A program made the translations under genes and the position numbers. Shown here in pieces: positions 1-7,772 of a stretch of 18,017 nucleotides of DNA. How positions within the stretch are numbered: the first letter of the stretch is position 1; every line of letters starts with the position of its first letter. The DNA is from Deltaproteobacteria bacterium RIFOXYA12_FULL_61_11 (GTDB lineage Bacteria; Bdellovibrionota_F; JAHFAK01; YA12-FULL-61-11), in NCBI GenBank assembly GCA_001799195.1, contig MGSU01000037.1:1-18017 (forward strand), written 5' to 3'. The notes under the pieces are model-generated. The model had not been told where the DNA came from. It saw only the letters and a list, made by a program, of their open reading frames with translations, and made no database searches.

Positions 1-354
1 GATCGGGGGATAGGCATAGTCCTGGAACTGATCCTGGTCCTGGGTCGGAATAGTGCCGTCGGCCGCTCCCCCTTGATTGACCGTGGTCGTCGGGATCGTG
101 GTCGGAGTATCGTAATAGGCGCTACCGGAATTGGGACGGTAGCCCAGGGTCGTGGTCTCCGGGATATAGGAGGTACCTGCGGTCGTCGTGGCGATGGGGG
201 TGGTCGTGGCAGAGGGGGCCGCCGGGGTCTCGAGCGGCACGATCGATTGGCTCTTCGCCGCCGCGGAGGCCTTGTGAGTTGTCTGCTTCTCTCCGCAACC
301 CGGGTGTACCACGGCAATGGTGAGGAGAAGAACGATGAGCGACAACTGGTTCAT
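1..354 (-). CDS. Thr/Pro-rich putative lipoprotein, partial (C-terminus beyond left edge)
   Basis: The frame is open from an ATG at 354 to the window edge, giving 118 residues without a stop. A GAGGG ribosome binding site lies 6 nt before the ATG. The N-terminus has a hydrophobic stretch (LSLIVLLLTIAVV) followed by Cys20 in the context HPGC, so export and lipid modification are plausible. The lipobox is atypical: His at -3, Pro at -2, and no Lys or Arg before the hydrophobic core. The rest is low complexity, rich in Thr, Pro, Ala, Gln and Tyr, with runs such as ATTTPIATTT and PTTIPTTTV, like a surface-exposed unstructured linker. I recognise no domain and infer no function. It is separated from trkH by 214 nt and may have its own promoter near 440. 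The plus-strand reading frame over the same bases is Arg/Gly-rich and looks like a shadow. Confidence 0.62.
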   Translation of the reverse strand, partial: MNQLSLIVLLLTIAVVHPGCGEKQTTHKASAAAKSQSIVPLETPAAPSATTTPIATTTAGTSYIPETTTLGYRPNSGSAYYDTPTTIPTTTVNQGGAADGTIPTQDQDQFQDYAYPPI

Positions 355-419
355 GACACGCCCTCGGCAGGAATGACGTGGAGCGTCTTTTTGCAAAGTC
401 TGGGCCACCCTCCGGCAGT

Positions 420-443
420 CTTCAACACGTTGAAGATGCTATA
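420..443 (-). promoter_or_regulatory. Possible -10 box with an adjacent 7-bp dyad upstream of the lipoprotein gene
   Basis: On the minus strand TATAGC (443 to 438) resembles a -10 box. A perfect inverted repeat lies just downstream at 420-435: CTTCAAC, 2 nt, GTTGAAG. No good -35 sits at the right distance (the 17-nt position reads TGAGGT), so the promoter call is weak. The dyad near the expected transcription start would suit an operator. The 214-bp gap 355-568 otherwise shows only a weak hairpin (GGGTG at 468-472 with CACCC at 485-489) and an A7 tract at 474-480, which is a T run on the minus strand. Confidence 0.25.
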
Positions 444-568
444 AAACCATCGTTCCCACCACCTCATGGGTGTAAAAAAAGTTGCACCCCGATCGGGTTC
501 ATGCCTTTTCATACTGTGGGTTCAATGATCCAATGACACTCTGCGATAGGCAACGAACTCAGCAAGGT

Positions 569-2035
569 TCAACGCCGCCAGAACACCGGCATGAAGATGC
601 ACAGCACGGTATAAATCTCCAACCGTCCGAGTATCATGCACAGCACGAGGAACGCCTTCACCTCGGTCGGGAAAGGTTGGTAGGTCTCGGTCGGCCCGAC
701 CAGTCCCAGGCCGGGACCGACGTTGCCCAGCGTGGCGGCGAGAGCAGAACACGAGGTCACGAAGTCGAGTCCACGCCAGGACAAGAAGATGCTCCCCGCA
801 AGGAAGATCGAGGTATACAGGAGGTAGAATCCTGTGACGCTGTCGAGCACTTCGGCCGGGATCTTGCGGCCTCCGAGCTTGACCTGCCAGAAGGCACGCG
901 GATGGATGACCCGGTAGATCCCCCGGTACGCGAGCTTCGCCAGGAGGACGACACGGATCACCTTCATGCCCCCGCTGGTCGATCCGGCCGAACCACCAAT
1001 GAACATCAACAGGAATAATATCATTTGTTCGAGGAAGGGCCACTGTTCATAATCGGCAGTGGCGAAACCGGTGGTCGTGGTAATGGAGACGACCTGGAAA
1101 TAGGCTTGCCTCATGGCCGACCCCAGAGAGGGTACCAACCCATGCAGGTACAGGCGGAAACCGATCAACAGGGGCAGCACCCCGACGATGCAGAAGTACA
1201 CCTTGAACTCGGTGTTGCGCAGGAACCCTCCTGGTGCACCTCTGAACATCTGAAAGTGTAAGGAAAAATTCGTCCCGGCAAGAATCATGAACGAGATCAC
1301 GATGAGGTCGACCACGGGGCTGCCGTAATACCCGATGCTCTGATTCCTGGTCGAGAACCCCCCGGTGGCCATGGTGCCGAAGGTATGGCAGATCGCCTCG
1401 AACAGGTCCAGCCCGGCCAACCAGAGCAGCGAGGTCTGGGCCAGGGTGAAGCTCAAGTAGATGAGCCAGAGTGCCTTGGCAGTGTCGACGATGCGAGGGA
1501 AGAGCTTGTCCGTGGTCGGTCCCGGCACCTCTGCCTTGAAAAGTTGCATCCCTCCTACTCCGAGCAAGGGCAGGACGGCCAGGGTCAAGAGAATGATTCC
1601 CATGCCCCCGAGCCAGTGGGTAAAGCTGCGCCAGAACAACAAACCCTTCGACACGGCCTCGACATCGACGATCACCGTGGCTCCGGTCGTAGTAAAACCG
1701 GAAGAGGCCTCGAATACAGCTTCGACCCAGGTCTCGACCGTCCAATGCGACCCAAAGACCCCTCCGAAGAGGTAGGGCAGCCCGCCGAACACGCTCGCAA
1801 CGAGCCAAGCCAGGAAAACAAAGGCCAGGGCTTCGCGATGAGAAACCGAGAGCATCGGCCCCCGGCTGAGGAGGAGTAAGAGGAGCCCGACCGCCAGGGT
1901 GATCACGGCGGAAAGCAACCAAATCTCGAAGCTCCCCTCTGCATAGAGGATATCGACGAGGAGCGGCAACAGGAGCATGACCCCCAGGAAAGCCGAGAAG
2001 ACTCCGAGCAGTTTGCCGACGACCTCGAGTCTCAC
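569..2035 (-). CDS. trkH: TrkH-family potassium uptake channel subunit
   Basis: This 488-residue integral membrane protein is the ion-conducting subunit of a Trk-type K+ uptake system, gated by the RCK subunit encoded directly upstream. The four pore-loop repeats of the superfamily are visible: SSGFTTTGAT (111-120), GTMATGGFSTR (220-230), SITTTTGFATAD (about 317-328) and ATLGNVGPGLG (434-444). Each carries the selectivity-filter Gly. The conserved GGSAGSTSGGMKVIR segment is at about 347-361. Length matches TrkH (about 480 residues). The start is GTG at 2035, only 4 nt after the trkA stop and preceded by a GGG-containing stretch; no better ATG is nearby. Trk uptake normally serves K+ homeostasis and osmotic adaptation. 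It is the last gene of the long minus-strand operon; no strong intrinsic terminator follows. Confidence 0.95.
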   Translation of the reverse strand: MRLEVVGKLLGVFSAFLGVMLLLPLLVDILYAEGSFEIWLLSAVITLAVGLLLLLLSRGPMLSVSHREALAFVFLAWLVASVFGGLPYLFGGVFGSHWTVETWVEAVFEASSGFTTTGATVIVDVEAVSKGLLFWRSFTHWLGGMGIILLTLAVLPLLGVGGMQLFKAEVPGPTTDKLFPRIVDTAKALWLIYLSFTLAQTSLLWLAGLDLFEAICHTFGTMATGGFSTRNQSIGYYGSPVVDLIVISFMILAGTNFSLHFQMFRGAPGGFLRNTEFKVYFCIVGVLPLLIGFRLYLHGLVPSLGSAMRQAYFQVVSITTTTGFATADYEQWPFLEQMILFLLMFIGGSAGSTSGGMKVIRVVLLAKLAYRGIYRVIHPRAFWQVKLGGRKIPAEVLDSVTGFYLLYTSIFLAGSIFLSWRGLDFVTSCSALAATLGNVGPGLGLVGPTETYQPFPTEVKAFLVLCMILGRLEIYTVLCIFMPVFWRR

Positions 2036-2039
2036 GACC

Positions 2040-3392
2040 CTACCGGGAGCTGATCAGGTTTTCGAGTGAGGGCACGACCGACCGTAGGCAGAAGATGAAA
2101 ACTCGGTCGCCGATCTGTACCTCATCGTCACCGGAAGGGATAATGATCGCGTCGCCGCGCAGAAGGGCGCCGACGATGGCCCCTTTGGGCATGCCCAGAC
2201 GTTTGAGCGGTTTACCGACGATGGCAGAACCGGCCACGGCGATGAACTCGATGGCCTCGGCGATGTCGTCGCGGAGTGCGGTCACCGAGAGGACGATGCC
2301 CTTGCGCACGAACTGGAGGATCTTGCTCACGGTCATCAGCCGCGGCGAGATGACGATATCCACGCCGATGGTCGAGACCAAGGGGATGTAATTGGTCTTG
2401 TTGATCAGGGTCAGGACCTTGTCCACACCGTATTGCTTAGCCTGGAGCGAGGCCAGGATGTTGGCCTCGTCATCCGAGGTCAGGGCGACGAACATGTCGA
2501 TCTCGGCGATGCTCTCTTCTTCCAACAACGACTGGTCGGTGCCGTCCCCGAGCAGGATCATGGCCTGTCCGAGGTTCTCGGAGAGCCGTTCGCAGCGTTG
2601 CTGGTTCTTTTCGATGATCTTGATCGACAACCCGTCCTGTTCGAGCATCCTCGCGAGATTGAAACCGAGATACCCCCCGCCCATCAGCATCAGTCTCTTC
2701 GGCGCCTTGTCCTTGCGGCCGAGCAAGCGCATGACCGAGGCAATGTCGCCGGGTTGGACGATGATGAAGAGCGTGTCCCCGAGCATGATGCGGTCGTTAC
2801 CGGTGGGAATGACCACGTCGTTGCGACGGTGGATCGCGGCGATGAGCAGCTTGTCGCTCGGGTTGGCCTGGCGGAATTCGAACAAGGCCTTGCCGAGGAC
2901 CGGGCAGGTTTCCTCGATGCGCACGCCGATCAATTTGACCTTGCCGTCGGCGAAATCGATGACCTCGGTAGTTCCGGGGATCTGGATCAACTTATAGATG
3001 GCCTGAGCTGCCAACTCTTCGGGATTGATACAGATATCTATACCCAACCCGACTTCGCCGAAGATCTCCGGATACTTGCCGTGCTCGAGGTTGCGGATGC
3101 GCGCCACCTTGACCACCGAGGCAGAATACCGGCCGGCGATGTAACAGGCCACCATATTGACCTCGTCCCGGTCGGTCACGGCCATGACGAGGTCGTCTTC
3201 CTGCAGGTCGATCTCCCTGAACACCGAAGGGTCACTGCCGCTGCCCAGTACCACCTTGGCATCGAGGGCTTCGTCCGCGTACTTCCACCGTTCGAAGTCC
3301 TGCTCGATGACGATGACGCTCTTTCCCTCGAGAGACATCTTCTTCGCCAGGTTGAAACCGACCTCGCCAGCCCCGATGATGACCGCTTTCAT
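2040..3392 (-). CDS. trkA: TrkA, Trk K+ uptake regulatory NAD-binding subunit
   Basis: The 450-residue cytosolic protein has two tandem RCK units, as in standard TrkA. The first Rossmann nucleotide-binding motif is GAGEVG (7-12), with an acidic residue ending the second strand (E30). The second is GGGYLG (238-243), with E261. Each is followed by a TrkA-C type domain (about 144-223 and 369-447). It binds NAD(H)/ATP and gates TrkH. I chose the ATG at 3392 because its ATGA overlaps the nusB stop and MKAVIIGAGEVG is the usual TrkA N-terminus. The reading frame stays open to 3497, but that extension is Arg/Pro-rich and lies inside nusB. Translation is probably coupled to nusB upstream and to trkH 4 nt downstream. 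Confidence 0.96.
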   Translation of the reverse strand: MKAVIIGAGEVGFNLAKKMSLEGKSVIVIEQDFERWKYADEALDAKVVLGSGSDPSVFREIDLQEDDLVMAVTDRDEVNMVACYIAGRYSASVVKVARIRNLEHGKYPEIFGEVGLGIDICINPEELAAQAIYKLIQIPGTTEVIDFADGKVKLIGVRIEETCPVLGKALFEFRQANPSDKLLIAAIHRRNDVVIPTGNDRIMLGDTLFIIVQPGDIASVMRLLGRKDKAPKRLMLMGGGYLGFNLARMLEQDGLSIKIIEKNQQRCERLSENLGQAMILLGDGTDQSLLEEESIAEIDMFVALTSDDEANILASLQAKQYGVDKVLTLINKTNYIPLVSTIGVDIVISPRLMTVSKILQFVRKGIVLSVTALRDDIAEAIEFIAVAGSAIVGKPLKRLGMPKGAIVGALLRGDAIIIPSGDDEVQIGDRVFIFCLRSVVPSLENLISSR

Positions 3393-3853
3393 GTGGGCAC
3401 CTCGGATTCGGGCCCAGGCTCGACCTGATCCGCGAGCACGGCATCGAGGATGCCGTTGATGAAGGGGCGGGCCTCGTCGGTGCTGAACTCGAGGCACAAC
3501 CTGATCGCCTCGGAGATAGCGACCCTCGCGGAGACCGTTTTCAGGACCCGGACCTCGCCGATGGCCAATCTGAGGATGACCACGTCGATGCGGTTCATCC
3601 GGCTGAGTTTCCAGTTGAAGGCCGATCCGGCAATGGCCTGGTCGAGTTCGGTTCGATGGGTCTCGACCGTAGTAACCAATTCTCGGGTGTAGCGAACACA
3701 GCGGGGATCCCAGTCGAAGGTCTCGAAATACCGCTCGAGTGCCAACGGGTCGTCCGGCGCCGCAAATTCCCGGGAGAACAAGACCTGCACCGCGTAGGAA
3801 CGGCTGCGCTTGCGCCCGGTGTTCATCTTGGAGATCCGCGTTGTTTTTTCCAT
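3389..3853 (-). CDS. nusB: NusB, transcription antitermination factor
   Basis: This 154-residue, probably cytosolic protein has the NusB fold sequence. There is a basic N-terminus (GRKRSRSYAVQVLFS, about 13-27), a central NWKLSRMNRIDVVILRLAIGEV segment, and the family C-terminal signature AISEAIRLCLEFSTDEARPFINGILD. NusB binds boxA RNA with NusE (S10) in rRNA antitermination. The ATG at 3853 lacks a strong ribosome binding site; an internal ATG at codon 10 is an alternative, but the upstream one gives the usual spacing from the preceding gene (23 nt). The stop overlaps trkA by 4 nt. It sits between DUF1844 and Trk genes rather than beside riboflavin genes (ribH), its neighbours in many bacteria. 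Confidence 0.94.
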   Translation of the reverse strand: MEKTTRISKMNTGRKRSRSYAVQVLFSREFAAPDDPLALERYFETFDWDPRCVRYTRELVTTVETHRTELDQAIAGSAFNWKLSRMNRIDVVILRLAIGEVRVLKTVSARVAISEAIRLCLEFSTDEARPFINGILDAVLADQVEPGPESEVPT

Positions 3854-3876
3854 GGGGCGCCCGTTCCGCGCCGGCC

Positions 3877-4200
3877 TCAGCTCAGACCGCCGCGGGCCCG
3901 CAGGTATTTCATCCGCAGGTCGTAGAGCATGTTCTTGAGCAGTTTGTCCTCCTCGGGGAGAAGGTTATTCCGGGTCTTCTGCTCGAGGAGACCAAGGATG
4001 TCGATGTTCTGCTTGGCGATGTCCAGATCGACGGCCCGGGTGCCAGTATCGGGATGCTCCAGCTCACCGAGATAGGTGAGGGCGGTCTGGGCCAACGAAA
4101 AGAGGAAGGTGGTGAAGGTGATCTCGATCTCCAGCCTGTTCCGGTTCTCCTGTTCGCTCTCCTCGTGGGTAGGCTCCTGGGTGGCATCGTGCTCGCTCAT
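3877..4200 (-). CDS. DUF1844 domain protein
   Basis: The 107-residue protein begins with an acidic Glu/Gln-rich tail (about 1-22). DUF1844 follows: FTTFLFSLAQTALTYLGELEHPDTG, then DLDIAKQNIDILGLLEQKTRNNLLPEEDKLL and an MLYDLRMKYL ending. It is predicted soluble and largely helical; the family has no established biochemical function that I know of. The start is ATG 4200, with AGGAGG 6 nt upstream. The slightly longer frame (ATG at 4218) would translate that Shine-Dalgarno region and is unlikely. It lies 38 nt after the DUF4340 gene and 23 nt before nusB, so it is co-transcribed. Confidence 0.9.
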   Translation of the reverse strand: MSEHDATQEPTHEESEQENRNRLEIEITFTTFLFSLAQTALTYLGELEHPDTGTRAVDLDIAKQNIDILGLLEQKTRNNLLPEEDKLLKNMLYDLRMKYLRARGGLS

Positions 4201-4238
4201 CTCGCTCCTCCTGTACACCGAACCCTGGAGCCCAATGC

Positions 4239-6149
4239 TCAGGGCAAATCATCTTCCTCGGTGGGCATGGCCGGCTCGGTATCGCTGGACCCGGCCTCGC
4301 CCTGCCCTGCCTTTTCCTCGGCGGGCGGAGTTCTCTCCATTTCTTGGAACAAGGTCTCGAGGTTTTCCAGGGGTACCGCTTTGACCTTGAGCCAGGCCTT
4401 CTCGATGGTTCGTTTTGCCCATCGGAGGTTGACCCCGGCTTCCTTCCCGAACTCGACCTGCTGGGTGTTACCGTTGCGATCGGCCAGGGTCAGGGTCGCG
4501 ACCGGGGTATCGAAGCCGGTCTCGGACGCGAGCGCCGAGTTCGGTACGACGAACTCCTCGATCAGGAGTTGGCCCAAGGTGTCGAGCATTTCGTACACCT
4601 TCTTCGGTTCCTTCACCGTGACCGGCCCATGCGTGAGCGTCCACGCAGCGCCCTCGCTCTTCTCGAGACGGTATTCCTGCCCCCCCTTGACGAAACGCAG
4701 GCTGGTCAGGTCGTACTTGTCTAAGGTAGAGACGGTCTTCGTGCGGAAGGCGGTCAGGCCGTCGGGCAGGTCGTCGAAATCCACCTTCGAGATGGTGAAC
4801 AGGAAACCGGTGGCCTGGTTGGTGGCATACCGACAGGGTAGACCGTCGCGGAGGAGTTCTGCGCCGATGCTGAATCCGCCCAGTTCGCGATTGCCCTCGA
4901 GCAGGGAGAAGCGGAACACGGGGGGAAGCAGTCCTACCGCTCCCGGGTCTTCGATCTTCTCGGCAAGCAGCGTCCCTCGCTCGAGATTGCGCAGGTCGCG
5001 TAGGATCTTCTCCACGGCGGTGCGATCGACCAGCAGCTCCTTGTCCGCTTGATAGACCCAACTCCCTTTCTCTTTGCGGAAGCGTAGGGCTTGACCATCG
5101 GGGAGATCGATACGGAAGTCCTCGACCTTCTGCTCGTCGAAGCGCACGAGACGCTTCTCGACGACCTCTTCCTTGCCGAAACCGAACTTGTCGGCGAGCG
5201 AGGCCTCGATCTGGGCGACCCGCCGCTGATCCGCGCGGTGGAAGTACCACCGGATTTCCTGGCCCTCTTGCACCGTTCCGAGGCGGAAGGAGAGCGCCTG
5301 CCCGTCCTTGGTCGTGAGTTCGACGGTCACGGCCGGGACCTCGAGCCCGAAACGCTGCACCTCATCCGGGGTCTCGGCGGGGATCGCCTTGGCCTCGGCG
5401 TTGAGCAGCGTGGTCAGGACCCTGTCCGGGAAGGCGTGATCGAGCGGGGTTGCGAGCGGCTCGACGACCATCCAAGGGCGTTCCGCGGCAGCGAGGTCGG
5501 CGCTCGCATCCCCGGAAACATCCATGGAGACGGCGGGTTCACGACGCAGCACGAAGGTGCCGTTGGCGTTGACGACCTTCACCGCGGTCAGGTCCTCGAG
5601 CTTGGTGCGGAGCAGCTTTTTGTCCCGCACCTCGTCCAGGGTCTTCGTGCGCAACGTGTCCAGCACGGTGCCGACGAGCAGGATCTCCTTCCCTTCCCCC
5701 CTCAGCAGATAGAGCTGGTCGTTCTTGGGATTCTTCTCTCCGACCTTGACGACCACCGGTTCGGTCTCTTTGCCTTCGAGCCAGTAGGTCACGGTCGCCC
5801 CGGGCGGTTCGAGCCCGTAATGGGCAAGCGTCTTGCCCTCGGCGGAGAAGCGCTTGGCGATCTCCAAACCCTTGAGGTTGTCCAGGATATTGTTCAGGGC
5901 GAAGTCGCTGGCGCGGTCCTCGATCGGTTCCACCAGGTACCACTCCCCCCCGCGCCGAACGGCCTTGAACGTGCCCTTGGCGTTGGCGAGAGTCACGCCG
6001 CCGACCTTGTCGGCCTCCAGGACCACGACCTTCTTCTCGTCCTGTTCGACCTTGTCCCGGGCTTCTTTCTCCCGCATCGACCAATGGGCCAAGGCAAAGA
6101 GCCCTGCCGCGACGATGATGAAAACCGCGAGTCCGAGATGCCGCTTCAT
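4239..6149 (-). CDS. DUF4340 protein with four tandem modules, ABC transporter partner
   Basis: The 636-residue protein has one N-terminal membrane anchor (about 5-24) and a large, presumably extracytoplasmic region. That region consists of four copies of one module. Each has a Trp in a strand (W70 EWYLVEP, W226 PWMVVEP, W364 SWVYQ, W503 AWTLTH). Exactly 42 residues later comes a Gly-Leu/Phe-x-x-Pro motif (YGLEPP 111-116, FGLEVP 267-272, VGLLPP 405-410, TGFDTP 544-549). The C-terminus from about 607 is an acidic, low-complexity tail. DUF4340 genes commonly follow gldG-type ABC genes, as here. I infer a scaffold or substrate-handling role with the transporter; nothing suggests an enzyme. The ATG at 6149 overlaps the upstream stop (ATGA) and has GGAGGAGG 5 nt upstream. 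Confidence 0.9.
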   Translation of the reverse strand: MKRHLGLAVFIIVAAGLFALAHWSMREKEARDKVEQDEKKVVVLEADKVGGVTLANAKGTFKAVRRGGEWYLVEPIEDRASDFALNNILDNLKGLEIAKRFSAEGKTLAHYGLEPPGATVTYWLEGKETEPVVVKVGEKNPKNDQLYLLRGEGKEILLVGTVLDTLRTKTLDEVRDKKLLRTKLEDLTAVKVVNANGTFVLRREPAVSMDVSGDASADLAAAERPWMVVEPLATPLDHAFPDRVLTTLLNAEAKAIPAETPDEVQRFGLEVPAVTVELTTKDGQALSFRLGTVQEGQEIRWYFHRADQRRVAQIEASLADKFGFGKEEVVEKRLVRFDEQKVEDFRIDLPDGQALRFRKEKGSWVYQADKELLVDRTAVEKILRDLRNLERGTLLAEKIEDPGAVGLLPPVFRFSLLEGNRELGGFSIGAELLRDGLPCRYATNQATGFLFTISKVDFDDLPDGLTAFRTKTVSTLDKYDLTSLRFVKGGQEYRLEKSEGAAWTLTHGPVTVKEPKKVYEMLDTLGQLLIEEFVVPNSALASETGFDTPVATLTLADRNGNTQQVEFGKEAGVNLRWAKRTIEKAWLKVKAVPLENLETLFQEMERTPPAEEKAGQGEAGSSDTEPAMPTEEDDLP

Positions 6150-7753
6150 CGACGCCTCCTCCACTGCCAGATCGCAAGGCCGAAGATCAAGATCAGTTCT
6201 GGCAGGGTCAGGACCGAGGCATAGAAGATGATGTTGGCTTCTTCCGGCGTCCAGGACAGTTTCGAGGCCCGGATCTGTCGGGGCCGGACCGAGATCTTCG
6301 CACTCTCACCCGCCAACCAGTTCAGGGTGTTGAGAAAGAAATCGGGGCTGTTGCTGTCCGGAATGGCCTTGTTCTGGAGCCAACCCGAGCTGCCGATCAC
6401 CACCATCACCCCCTGATCGTGACGTTTGTTCTCCTTGTAGGCTTCCCCGACAGGTTTCGAGGCCACCAACCCAACGGTCAGCGGGGGCTGATGATCGGTC
6501 GCGCCCTTCTCCAGGCTGCTGTTGAGGACTCCGGCGACGTCGGTCTCGCCCCAGTACTCCTCACCCTTGGCCACCAAGAGGTCAGTCAGGGTGGTGCCAC
6601 CGCCGGTCTGGGGCAGACGCTCGAGCGAACGGGCGTAGGGGAGATTGAGGCGAGCCTTGAAGCCCTCGACGATGGGATGGGTTTCGAACTCGTCGAGGAC
6701 CACCTGGGCCGCGACCTGCCGGCCGAAGAGCTGCCGCAACGCCGCGGGCATGGGTTGTTCGAAGAAGACGATGTCCTCGCGCAGGCGGAACCCCCAGGGT
6801 TCGAAGAGAGGATTCAACCCGACATCGACCAACGCGCTGCGATCCTGATTGAATTCGGCCCCTAGGACGACGAAGAGGTGGCCGCCCTCGGCCAAGAACA
6901 GCTCAACCTTCCGTACTTCCTCCTCGAGGAAACGGGTGGTCGGCGCCAGGACGACCAGGACCTTGACCTTCTGCGGTACGGACTCGACCTTGTTGAGGAA
7001 TAACTCGTCGAGTTGGTAGCCCTCGTTCTCGACATACTTCTTGAGATAGAGGTAGCCGGTCGCCTTGTCGTCGTCGAGGTCTCCCTCGTCGTGGCCCTTG
7101 AGGAAAGACACCACCTTGTTCTCGGTCGTGGTCACCTGGATCAGGGCATTGGTCAGTTCCTGCTCGGCGAGTTCGCTGATCTTGGTGCGGTTGGCCCCGC
7201 GATGGACGACCACCACCCCGTTGGTGGCCTCGTACTCCTTGGCCTTCTGCGGATCCTCGTCGGCATCGACGAGTTCCTCCCGGAGCTTGCCCGAGTGGTT
7301 GCGGTAGCGGGTGAGCATTTCTGCGAACAGCTCGCGTTCCTTGGCCCCAACGGCGAAGAATGCCGTGACGGTGACGTCCTCGGTGAGCCCTCGCAGGATC
7401 TTCACCGTCTGGTCCGAGAGGCTGTAGACCTGCTCTTCGGTGAAATCCCACTTCCGGACCAGGGTCGGGTTGGTCACGGTGATCACGTTGATCGAGACCA
7501 CGATCACGGCAAAGAGCCCCACGTAGACCGCGGTGCCGGCGCCGTGCCTGGTCGAGCGACTGAGGAAGAGATCCTTGACCGCGGCGGTGTGCAACACCAT
7601 CCAGGTCACGAGCAGCACCGCTCCCGAGATCAGGTGGATCTTCGAGAACAGGGAGAAGGTGCCGAGCTGGGAAAGATCGATGATCGTGGCCACGATGCCG
7701 AACGCCAGGATGACCAGACCCAACATGCCGAAATAACGTACCATGGATTTCAT
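6146..7753 (-). CDS. GldG-family ABC transporter accessory membrane protein
   Basis: The 535-residue protein has three predicted N-terminal membrane segments (about 7-27, 40-58, 74-94) and one C-terminal segment (about 508-529) ending in WQWRRRR. Between them lies a large extracytoplasmic domain. KWDFTEEQVYSLSDQTVKIL (101-120), just after the third segment, matches the conserved start of the GldG/uncharacterised ABC transport domain (KWD-T-x-x-YSLSD). In gliding Bacteroidetes GldG works with GldA and GldF; homologues are widespread in non-gliding bacteria, where the substrate is generally unknown. The ATG at 7753 has GGAGG 5 nt upstream and lies 19 nt after the permease stop. Its TGA overlaps the DUF4340 start. 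Confidence 0.88.
   Translation of the reverse strand: MKSMVRYFGMLGLVILAFGIVATIIDLSQLGTFSLFSKIHLISGAVLLVTWMVLHTAAVKDLFLSRSTRHGAGTAVYVGLFAVIVVSINVITVTNPTLVRKWDFTEEQVYSLSDQTVKILRGLTEDVTVTAFFAVGAKERELFAEMLTRYRNHSGKLREELVDADEDPQKAKEYEATNGVVVVHRGANRTKISELAEQELTNALIQVTTTENKVVSFLKGHDEGDLDDDKATGYLYLKKYVENEGYQLDELFLNKVESVPQKVKVLVVLAPTTRFLEEEVRKVELFLAEGGHLFVVLGAEFNQDRSALVDVGLNPLFEPWGFRLREDIVFFEQPMPAALRQLFGRQVAAQVVLDEFETHPIVEGFKARLNLPYARSLERLPQTGGGTTLTDLLVAKGEEYWGETDVAGVLNSSLEKGATDHQPPLTVGLVASKPVGEAYKENKRHDQGVMVVIGSSGWLQNKAIPDSNSPDFFLNTLNWLAGESAKISVRPRQIRASKLSWTPEEANIIFYASVLTLPELILIFGLAIWQWRRRR
6150..6164 (-). promoter_or_regulatory. Ribosome binding site and coupling signal for the DUF4340 gene
   Basis: On the minus strand GTGGAGGAGGCGTCG precedes ATG 6149. 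The GGAGGAGG (6162 to 6155) lies 5 nt from the ATG. A GTG at 6164 could extend the protein by five residues (MEEAS), but those codons are the ribosome binding site itself, so the ATG is the better start. This site lies inside the end of the GldG-like gene, whose TGA overlaps the ATG, implying translational coupling. Confidence 0.7.
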
Positions 7754-7772
7754 GGGTGCCTCCTCAGTGTGC

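Noticed and set aside
468-489. Hairpin GGGTG...CACCC with a T7 run on the minus strand, considered as a trkH terminator
   Set aside because: The stem is only 5 bp and the T run is in the loop rather than after the stem, and it lies about 80-100 nt past the stop. Too weak to call.
3393-3497. N-terminal extension of TrkA into nusB
   Set aside because: The added residues are Arg/Pro-rich and unlike TrkA; the ATG at 3392 gives the standard Rossmann start and an ATGA overlap.
3739-5052. 437-codon open frame on the plus strand
   Set aside because: It is antisense to DUF1844 and DUF4340 genes, Ser/Arg/Pro-rich, and spans two well-supported genes in the other direction.
5091-6224. 377-codon open frame on the plus strand
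   Set aside because: It is antisense to the DUF4340 gene, whose fourfold repeat and coupled start are strong evidence for the minus frame.
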